Source: Streptomyces sp. R33 (GTDB lineage Bacteria; Actinomycetota; Actinomycetes; Streptomycetales; Streptomycetaceae). From it: 64,000 bases of DNA. Positions 52,592 through 59,498 of the stretch are shown here, one piece after another. The stretch is from NCBI RefSeq assembly GCF_041200175.1, contig NZ_CP165727.1, positions 2,356,001-2,420,000 on the forward strand, in the 5' to 3' direction. The notes below the pieces were generated by a model. The model did no database searches. It saw only the letters and a list, made by a program, of their open reading frames with translations, and had not been told where the DNA came from. The position numbers and the translations under genes are program-made. Each line of letters begins with the position of its first letter. Position 1 is the stretch's first letter.

Positions 52592-53587
52592 ACGCCGATA
52601 CGCACCGCACGGCCGGTGCCGCCGGAGCGGCTGGGGCGCGCCTGAGGGGGTTGCGGGTCGCCGTCACCGGGGCGAGCGGGTTCTGCGGGGGGGCACGTGG
52701 CGCGGGCTGCGGTGGCCGGCGGGGCCGAGGTGGTGTGTCCGGGGCGGCGGCCCGGGCCCGTCGGGGAGCACCGGTTCTGGGATGCGGCCCGCGAACTGCC
52801 GGACCTGGCCGGGATCGACGTCGTCGTGCACTGCGCGGCGGCGGTCGGCGACCCGGCCCCCGGTTCCCCCGCGGAGGCGGAGATGTACGCGGTCAACGTC
52901 ACCGGGACCGAGCGGCTGCTGCGGGCCGCCGGAGACCGGCCCGTGGTCTGGGTCAGCAGTGCCAGCGTCTACGACCCCCGGCGCGACCGCACCCTGGTCC
53001 GCGAGGACCATCCGCGTACCGGGCAGTTGAACGCCTACGGCCGCACCAAGGCGGCGGGCGAGGCCCTCGCGCTGGCCGCGGGGGCGGTGGTGCTGCGGCC
53101 GCGGGCCGTCTACGGCCCCGGCGACGGCACCCTGCTGCCGAGGCTGCTCTCCCGGGTCCGGGCCGGGACCCTGCTGCTGCCGGGGCCGGACGTACCGCTC
53201 AGCCTGACGGCGGTGGAGAACCTCGCCGATGCCGCCCTCGCGGCGGCCGCCGGGTGGGCCCCGGGCGCGTACAACGTGGCCGACGCGGCGCCCTACGCGC
53301 GCGATGCGGCCGTACGCAGGGTCCTGCACGCGCACGGCGTCACCGCCCGGATCCGGCACCTCCCGCCGGCGGTGGCCCGTACGGCGGCCCGCGCCGCGGA
53401 GCTGCTCGCGCGCGGCGGCGAACCGGCCCTCAGCCGCTACGCGGTGGACCAGCTGGCCCACCCGGTCGTCCTGGACCTGACCCGGGCCCGGTCCCAGGGC
53501 TGGACCCCGCACCGCACACTGGACGACCACCTGGCCACGCTCGGCCCCGCCCGCCGGGGGCTGCTGCCCGCACACCCGCTGTCCTGA
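52588..53587 (+). pseudogene. OleD-like NAD(P)-dependent reductase gene with a one-base frameshift
   Basis: The gene starts at the ATG at 52588 (overlapping the P450 stop) with LRVAVTGASGFCGG, the Rossmann GxxGxxG strand. At 52687-52693 a run of seven G throws it out of frame; with six G the text would continue GGHVARAAVAGGAEV, and the rest reads normally in the other frame from 52697 to 53587. Typical extended-SDR features follow: SSASVYDP, the active-site YGRTKAAGE (Tyr-x-x-x-Lys), LRPRAVYGPGDGTLLP. As OleD it would reduce the 2-alkyl-3-keto acid. The break may be a sequencing slip, a true mutation or a slippage site. Coding sequence beyond it shows no other damage. Confidence 0.82.
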
Positions 53588-53730
53588 GCCGGCACGGGGC
53601 CCGCGTCACGCAGGCTGGCTCCGCGGCCGGACGGGGGCGGACCACCCGAGGTGCCCGCGGCGGGACAGGATCTCCGGCGGAACCGGTCGGCGGGGCTCGG
53701 TCCCCCCGCGCCTCAGCCTCGCCGACCGGC

Positions 53731-53778
53731 GTTCAGGCCCCCGTTCAGACCCCCGTTCCGGCCGCTGTTCAGGCCGTC
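53731..53778 (+). repeat. Four tandem 12-bp repeats at the 3' end of the mbtH gene
   Basis: GTTCAGGCCCCC, GTTCAGACCCCC, GTTCCGGCCGCT and GTTCAGGCCGTC run head to tail from 53731 to 53778, with the last overlapping the MbtH stop codon (53769). The gap between the convergent reductase and mbtH contains no gene. Function unknown; possibly slippage-born. Confidence 0.6.
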
Positions 53779-53972
53779 GCCATCCTGCGGCGCAGGCTCA
53801 GCGGGCGCATGTCCGTCCACACCGCGGCGATGTGGTCAAGGCATTCCTGCCGGGTGCCCTCCGTGCCCTCGGCGTGCCAGCCCGCCGGCAGTTCGCGGTC
53901 CGCACGCCAGAGGGAGTACTGCTCCTCGTCGTTGTGCACGACCCGGTAGCCGCTCTCGTCGGTGTCGCTCAT
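53769..53972 (-). CDS. MbtH-like NRPS chaperone
   Basis: This 67-aa protein carries the complete MbtH signature: NDEEQYSLWR (about residues 14-23), PAGWHAEG and the final CLDHIAAVWTDMRPLSLRRR with the conserved Trp, Thr-Asp-Met-Arg-Pro and Ser-Leu-Arg. MbtH proteins bind adenylation domains and support their folding or activity. It is the only MbtH in the window and is divergent from the LanB-like gene (224 bp between starts), so it marks the left end of the NRPS cluster. Its 3' end carries tandem repeats. Confidence 0.95.
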   Translation of the reverse strand: MSDTDESGYRVVHNDEEQYSLWRADRELPAGWHAEGTEGTRQECLDHIAAVWTDMRPLSLRRRMATA

Positions 53973-54091
53973 GGCTTCGGTCCTCCCGCAGTTCTTCGGT
54001 CTCGATGGGTCACAGCGTGATGCCGGGATCCGGCCCGCCATAGGGACAAACGCGCAGAAGGACCGGCGGTCGGTGCTGCCGCTCCTTCCCT

Positions 54092-54171
54092 GGTGGCGCC
54101 GGCCGGCGCGGCGGCAGTGTTCGGGGCAGCCAGGGTGGCGTCCGAGGTACAGCGCCGCCGGCCACGCCACC
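54092..54171 (+). promoter_or_regulatory. Inverted repeat in the mbtH / LanB divergent promoter region
   Basis: GGTGGCGCCGGCCGGCG (54092-54108) is complemented, apart from one position, by CGCCGGCCACGCCACC (54156-54171), with 47 bp between. It lies between two divergent cluster genes and could be an operator or a large hairpin in the leader of the LanB-like gene. High GC makes chance repeats likely. Confidence 0.3.
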
Positions 54172-54196
54172 CCATCAGGCTGGAAGGAGCTCCGCC

Positions 54197-56548
54197 ATGT
54201 CGGACACCCCAGAGACCGTGCACCTGCCCACCGGCGGGTGGCGGTTGTGGGAGCACTTCGCACTCCGCGGTCCGGGTTTCCCGGCTGAGGGGGTCCTGCG
54301 CATGGCTCCGCCCGGACTCGCCCTCGCCGCCGACAAGTTCGGGCCGGGCGACGCCCTCGCCGGCCCGGACTGGGATGCGTTCACCGGGGCCTTCGACACC
54401 GGCGCCGTCCGCACCGCCGAGCTGCTCCAGGACATCGCGGCCTCGCCGCGCTTCCGGGCCGCCGTGGCCTGGCAGAACCCGGCCGTGCTGCGCACCGGCA
54501 TCGCGCCGTTCCTGAACTGGACGCCGACCGCGGCGAGTCGTACCAGCATGCCGCGCCAGCGCGAGGAGCTGGTCGCCCACTACTGGCAGCGGTTCTGCGT
54601 CAAGAACGACACCATCGGGTTCTTCGGCCCCGTCGGGTGGGGGCGCTGGGACCTCGCCACGGACGGGGTGCAGGTCGACCCCGGCTCCGGTGGGTTCCTC
54701 GCCGACTCGCGGGTCTACTTCGCCAGCTGGGCCATCGACGCCCTGGCCAAGTCGCTGAACGCAGACCCCGCGCTGCGGGCCTGGATACCCCCGCGCCGGG
54801 TGTCCTTCGTACGGGCCGAGGGCCTGTCGGTGCATCTGCCGGGCCGGCCGCCGCAGCCCATCGGCGAGACCGCCCGGGCCGTACTGGACCTGTGCGACGG
54901 GACCCGGCCCGTGGCCGCGATCGCCGCGGCGCTGGGGATCCCGGTGGCGGAGGCGACCGAGGCCTTGCAGTGGCTGCTGGCCAAGCGGTGGGTGCACTGG
55001 CGCCTCGACGTGCCGACGGGCACCTACCCGGAGCGGGAGCTGCGAGCCGTCCTGGAGCGGATCGGCGATCCGGCCCTGCGGGAGCCGGCCCTGGAGAAGC
55101 TGGCCGTCCTGGAGCGCGGGCGGGACGCCGTCCAGGCGGCCGGTCTGGACGCCGAGGCGCTGACCTCGGCGATCGGCGCCCTGGAGGCCGACTTCGCGGC
55201 GCTGACCGCCACCGACGCCCAGCGCTCCAAGGGCGAGCGGACCGCCCCCTGCCGGGGGCTCGTGTACTCGGACGCCCGGCGCGCGGCGACGGCGACCCTC
55301 GGCACCGCCCTGCTGGACGAGCTGACCCCCCTCGCGCAGTGCCTGACGGCGGCGCGCTGGCTGACCAACCGCTTCGCCGAGCGGGTCGGGGCACGGCTCC
55401 GCGAGGTGTACGAGCGGCTGCGGGCGGCCGGCCCGGTGGACCTGGGGTCGATGTGGCTGGGCTGCCTGCCCTCCCCGTACCCGGAGGCGGGCCGGGACCT
55501 CGACGCCGTCCAGGCGGAGCTGCGGGCGAAATGGGCGCGGATCCTGGCGGTGCCCGAGGGGGCGCGCCGGGTACGGGTGTCGTCGGCGGACATCGCCGAG
55601 CAGGTGCGGGCCGAGTTCGAGGAGCCCGGCGCGGGCTGGTCGCTGGCCCGCTACTTCAGCCCGGACGTGCTGCTGCTCGCCGAGGACCCGGACGCCGTGG
55701 CACGCGGCGACTTCGAGATGGTGCTGGGCGAGATGCACAGCGCGCTCAACACGATGGGCGCCTCCCTCTTCGTCCACCAGCATCCCGACCGCGACGAGTT
55801 GATCGCGGAGACCACCCGCGACTTCCCCGGGCCGCGGCTGCTGCCGATGCTGCCCAAGGAACTGCCGCTGAAGTGGTCGACGCGCAGCAGGCCTTCGCTG
55901 GACCGGCCGCAGGACTACTACGTCTCGCTGGTCGACGACACCGGCGATCCGCACCGCCCGCGCACCGTCCTGTGCGCCGACGTCGTGGTGGAGGACCGGG
56001 ACGGCCGGCTGATGGCCGTACTGCCCGACGGGGCCGCGTTCGATCTGCTCGACGTGTACGCGAACACCCTGACGCAGCGCGTCATGGACCGGTTCACGCT
56101 GCGCCCCGAGGGCGACCACACCCCGCGGATCAGCATCGACAAGATGGTGGTGGCGCGCGAGACCTGGTCCTTCCCGGCCTCCGAACTGGCCTTCGCCGAC
56201 GAGAAGTCCGAGGCCAGGCGGTACGTACGGGCCCGGCACTGGCGCGAGGAACACGACTTGCCCCGGTTCGTGTTCGTGGTCTCGCCGAGCGAACCCCGGC
56301 CGTTCTACGTGGACTTCGACAGCCCGGTGTACCTGACCATCCTCGCGAAGGCCGCGCGCAGGCTGGCCCGCAAGGACCCCGGGGCCAAGCTGAAGATCAG
56401 CGAGATGCTGCCGACCCCGGAGCAGGCCTGGCTGACCGACGACCGGGGCGACACGTTCACCTCGGAGCTGCGCTTCGTCGCCGTCGACCAGACGGTCACG
56501 GACGTCTCGCGGCCCGCGCAGGAGCGCGCCGCGGACGGGAGCGCGTGA
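54197..56548 (+). CDS. LanB-like glutamylation-domain protein 1 (no elimination domain)
   Basis: This 783-aa protein matches the N-terminal (glutamylation) domain of class I lantibiotic dehydratases: RTSMPRQREELVAHYWQRF, NDTIGFFGPVGWGRWD, YYVSLVDDTGDPHRPRT, VEDRDGRLMAVLPDG, ARHWREEHDLPRFVF and FYVDFDSPVYLT. It stops about 70 residues after that last element, so the SpaB_C elimination domain is absent. Members of this class either work as split dehydratases or as PEARLs that append an amino acid from aminoacyl-tRNA to a peptide. No LanC, elimination-domain gene or precursor peptide is seen nearby. AAGGAG precedes the ATG. The stop overlaps the next start (TGATG). A paralogue lies at 59499. Confidence 0.82.
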   Translation: MSDTPETVHLPTGGWRLWEHFALRGPGFPAEGVLRMAPPGLALAADKFGPGDALAGPDWDAFTGAFDTGAVRTAELLQDIAASPRFRAAVAWQNPAVLRTGIAPFLNWTPTAASRTSMPRQREELVAHYWQRFCVKNDTIGFFGPVGWGRWDLATDGVQVDPGSGGFLADSRVYFASWAIDALAKSLNADPALRAWIPPRRVSFVRAEGLSVHLPGRPPQPIGETARAVLDLCDGTRPVAAIAAALGIPVAEATEALQWLLAKRWVHWRLDVPTGTYPERELRAVLERIGDPALREPALEKLAVLERGRDAVQAAGLDAEALTSAIGALEADFAALTATDAQRSKGERTAPCRGLVYSDARRAATATLGTALLDELTPLAQCLTAARWLTNRFAERVGARLREVYERLRAAGPVDLGSMWLGCLPSPYPEAGRDLDAVQAELRAKWARILAVPEGARRVRVSSADIAEQVRAEFEEPGAGWSLARYFSPDVLLLAEDPDAVARGDFEMVLGEMHSALNTMGASLFVHQHPDRDELIAETTRDFPGPRLLPMLPKELPLKWSTRSRPSLDRPQDYYVSLVDDTGDPHRPRTVLCADVVVEDRDGRLMAVLPDGAAFDLLDVYANTLTQRVMDRFTLRPEGDHTPRISIDKMVVARETWSFPASELAFADEKSEARRYVRARHWREEHDLPRFVFVVSPSEPRPFYVDFDSPVYLTILAKAARRLARKDPGAKLKISEMLPTPEQAWLTDDRGDTFTSELRFVAVDQTVTDVSRPAQERAADGSA

Positions 56549-58053
56549 TGCGGACCTTCGTCGACGACATCGCCGCGCACGCCTCCGTCGCCCCGGACCG
56601 GGTCGCGGTCACCACTCCCGCCGGCGAGGTGACGTACGCGGAGCTCACCGCCCGCATCGACGCCCTCGCGGCGGTGCTGCGGGCCCGCGGCGCCCGCCCG
56701 GAGACGGTGTGCGCGGTGGCCGTGGAGCGCGGCGTGGACGCCGTGGTGGCACCGGCCGCCGTGGTGCGCTGCGGCGCGGCCTTCCTCGGCCTGGACCCGG
56801 AGCAGCCGCCGGCCCGGCTGGCGGCGCTGGCCCGCAGCGGCGGCGCGGAGCTGCTGGTGACCACCTCGGCACTGGTGGGCGGGCTCGACCTGCCGGTCCC
56901 GGGGCCGCCCGTCCTCCTGGACCGGCCCGGCAGCACGGCCGGTGCGGACGGGCGGCCGGGCGGACCGCTCGGCGAGCGCTCGCTCGCGTACGTCAGCCAC
57001 ACCTCCGGGAGCACCGGGGAGCCCAGCGCCGTCCTGGTCGAGCACCGCGGGCTGGACTCGTACCTGCGTTGCATCGCCCGCGACTACGGGCTGGGGCCCG
57101 AGACCGTGGCCCTCCAGCTCGCCCCGCTCGGCTACGACGCGTCCCTGCGGGACACCTTCGCCCCGCTGCTGGCGGGCGGACGGCTGGTGGTGGTGCCGCG
57201 CTCGGCGCTGCTGCGGCCCGAGGAGTTCGGGGCCGTGGTCCGGGAGCACGGGGTGAGCGCGCTGCTGAGCACGACCCCGTCGTTCCTGTCGTTCCTGGCC
57301 GGACAGCCGGACGGGGCCCGGCTGCTCGCCGGGGTCCGTCTGGTGGTCTCCAGCGGCGAGTCGCTGCGGCCGTTCCTGGCGGCCGGAGGGCGGCCGCTGG
57401 TACGGGGCAGCCTGGTCAACCAGTACGGCCCGACCGAGTGCACGATGACCTCGACCCGGTACGCCGTGCCGACCCGGCCTGACGTCCTGACCGACACCGT
57501 CGGCACTCCGATCGACGGGGTGGTCGTACGGCTCCTGGATGCCGGGATGGCCCCGGTGCCCGACGGGGACGTCGGGGAGGTCTACATCGGCGGGGCGGGC
57601 GTGGCCCGCGGTTACCGCGGGCGGGCCGCCCGTACGGCCGAGCGCTTCGTACCGGACCCGTTCGGTCCGCCGGGTGCGCGGCTGTACCGCACCGGTGACC
57701 TGGCGCGGACGGGTCCCGACGGGCTGGAGTACCTGGGGCGCGGCGACCGGCAGGTGAAGATCCGCGGCTACCGGGTGGACCCGGCCGAGGTCGAGGGGGC
57801 GCTGCTGTCGCACGCCGGGGTGACGGGGGCGGTCGTCACCAGCGAGACCGACGCGCAGGGCCGGGTGTTCCTCGTCGCCCACGTCACGGGCGACCTGGCG
57901 GGCACCACCGACGCCGCGCTGCGCGCCCACCTGGCCGCCGGCCTGCCCCCGCACCTGATGCCGCGGCGGTTCGTGCGGCTGGCGCAGCTGCCCACCACCC
58001 GCGGCGGGAAGGCCGACCGCCGTGCCCTCTCGCAGACAGGAGGCCGGTCATGA
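56548..58053 (+). CDS. Stand-alone NRPS-type adenylation enzyme
   Basis: This 501-aa ANL enzyme has AYVSHTSGSTGEPSAVLVEH (A3, about residues 146-165), QLAPLGYDASLRD (A4), NQYGPTECTMTST (A5), VARGYRGR, YRTGDLART (A7), GRGDRQVKIRGYRVDPAEVE (A8) and GGKADRRAL with the A10 Lys. It activates an amino acid as the adenylate and should load the free carrier protein at 59207. The substrate code is not assigned by eye. It is coupled to the LanB-like gene (1-bp overlap) and to the PLP enzyme (ATGA). Confidence 0.9.
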   Translation: MRTFVDDIAAHASVAPDRVAVTTPAGEVTYAELTARIDALAAVLRARGARPETVCAVAVERGVDAVVAPAAVVRCGAAFLGLDPEQPPARLAALARSGGAELLVTTSALVGGLDLPVPGPPVLLDRPGSTAGADGRPGGPLGERSLAYVSHTSGSTGEPSAVLVEHRGLDSYLRCIARDYGLGPETVALQLAPLGYDASLRDTFAPLLAGGRLVVVPRSALLRPEEFGAVVREHGVSALLSTTPSFLSFLAGQPDGARLLAGVRLVVSSGESLRPFLAAGGRPLVRGSLVNQYGPTECTMTSTRYAVPTRPDVLTDTVGTPIDGVVVRLLDAGMAPVPDGDVGEVYIGGAGVARGYRGRAARTAERFVPDPFGPPGARLYRTGDLARTGPDGLEYLGRGDRQVKIRGYRVDPAEVEGALLSHAGVTGAVVTSETDAQGRVFLVAHVTGDLAGTTDAALRAHLAAGLPPHLMPRRFVRLAQLPTTRGGKADRRALSQTGGRS

Positions 58054-59210
58054 CCACCGCACCCGCGGCACCCGCCGCGCCCGCCGCACCCGTCATGTCC
58101 GCCGCACCCGTCATGTCCGCCGGCTCCGCCGCCTCCGGCGGACCGGCCGGCGCCGTGCGCGGCCCGCGCGGCCAGCTCGGCCCGGCCGACGTGGAGGCCG
58201 CCGCCGCACGGATCGCCGGGCAGGTCCGGCGTACCCCGCTGCTGCCGCTGCTGCCCGCGCCTGACCGCCACCGGACGGGCGCGCGGCTGCTGCTGAAGGC
58301 CGAACACCTCCAGTACGGCGGATCGTTCAAGCTGCGCGGGGCCGCCAACGCGGTCCTGACGCTGGGGGCCCGGCGGATCGTCACCGGCTCCTCGGGCAAC
58401 CACGGCATCGCGCTGGCCCGGCTGGCGGCCGCGCTCGGCGCCGAGGTGACCGTGGTGCTGGCCGGCGGGGCGCACCCCGCGAAGATCGCCCTGATCCGGG
58501 CCCTCGGCGGGCGGACGGTCGGTGTGCCGGGCGGCGTCGCCGAGCGCGATGCCCGGGCCCGGGCGCTGGCCGAGGAGACGGGCGCGGTCCTCGTGCCCTC
58601 CTCCGACCACGAACTCGTGGTCGCCGGGCAGGGCACGGTCGGCCTGGAGATCCTCGCCGAGGCGCCCGACGTCGAGACCGTGTACGTGCCGACCGGCGGG
58701 GGCGGGCTGCTCGCGGGGGTCTGCCTCGCCGCGTACGGGCACCCGGTGCGGGTGGTGGGCGTCGAGCCCGCCGGCACCCCCCGCTACGCCCGGTCCCTGG
58801 CCGCGGGGCACCCCGTACGGCTGGCGCCCGGTGACACCGTCGCCGACGGGCTGCGCGGCCAGCAGCCGGGGGCGGTGCCGTACCCGGTCATCCGGGACCG
58901 GGTCGACGACCTGGTCACCGTGTCCGACGCGGAGATCCTCGCCTCGGCCGCGCTGCTGCGGCGGCGCGGGATCGAGGCCGAGCCGTCCGGCGCGGTCGCG
59001 CTGGCCGGGGCGATGCGGGCGGGGCGCGGCACCGGCCGCGCCGTCGCCGTCGTCTCCGGCGGCAACACCACGGCGGCCCTGGCGTCGGCCGCAGCGGCCG
59101 CCACGTCCGCCGCCGCTTCCCGTACCCACCGCACCACGCACGCGACTCGCACCACCTGCACCACCCCCACCCCTCACACCACCCGTTCGCTCCTGGAGGA
59201 GACCTCATGA
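58050..59210 (+). CDS. PLP fold-type II lyase (threonine/serine dehydratase-like)
   Basis: This 386-aa enzyme has the PLP Lys in GGSFKLRGAAN (Lys94), the phosphate cup GTGSSGNHGIA-like SSGNHG, TGGGGLLAG (pyridine phosphate loop) and a C-terminal SGGNTT, where Ser contacts the ring nitrogen. It would eliminate water from Ser/Thr, or carry out beta-replacement as in 2,3-diaminopropionate formation. Alone in the operon, it probably supplies a building block such as a dehydro- or oxo-amino acid. The N-terminus (about residues 1-30) and the last 30 residues are low-complexity Ala/Pro and Thr/His repeats unlike the core. Start and stop overlap neighbours (ATGA). Confidence 0.85.
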   Translation: MTTAPAAPAAPAAPVMSAAPVMSAGSAASGGPAGAVRGPRGQLGPADVEAAAARIAGQVRRTPLLPLLPAPDRHRTGARLLLKAEHLQYGGSFKLRGAANAVLTLGARRIVTGSSGNHGIALARLAAALGAEVTVVLAGGAHPAKIALIRALGGRTVGVPGGVAERDARARALAEETGAVLVPSSDHELVVAGQGTVGLEILAEAPDVETVYVPTGGGGLLAGVCLAAYGHPVRVVGVEPAGTPRYARSLAAGHPVRLAPGDTVADGLRGQQPGAVPYPVIRDRVDDLVTVSDAEILASAALLRRRGIEAEPSGAVALAGAMRAGRGTGRAVAVVSGGNTTAALASAAAAATSAAASRTHRTTHATRTTCTTPTPHTTRSLLEETS

Positions 59211-59488
59211 CCGCGACCGCGACCGAGACCCAGAACCCGACCGCGCAGCTGACCGGCGCCGCCCTGACCGAGCTGGTCGTCTCCATCTACCGCGAGACGC
59301 TGGGGGTGGCCGACCTCGACGAGCAGAGCGACTTCTACGAATGGGGCGGCGACTCGCTGACCGCGTTCCGGATCACCGCACGGCTCGAGGAGGCACTCGG
59401 GGCGGAGGTCCCGGTGGCCCTGGTCTTCGCCTACCCCTCGCCCGCGGACCTCGCCGACGTCGTCCACGCCGACTTCGTCCAGGCATGA
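59207..59488 (+). CDS. Stand-alone peptidyl/acyl carrier protein
   Basis: This 93-aa protein has the phosphopantetheine site FYEWGGDSLTAFR, with Ser50 as the attachment point, and a four-helix pattern ending with VALVFAYPSPADLADVV. It would hold the amino acid activated by the free A enzyme (56548). Its ATG overlaps the PLP gene stop by four bases and the second LanB-like gene starts 10 bp downstream. Confidence 0.92.
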   Translation: MTATATETQNPTAQLTGAALTELVVSIYRETLGVADLDEQSDFYEWGGDSLTAFRITARLEEALGAEVPVALVFAYPSPADLADVVHADFVQA

Positions 59489-59498
59489 GGGGCCGGCC

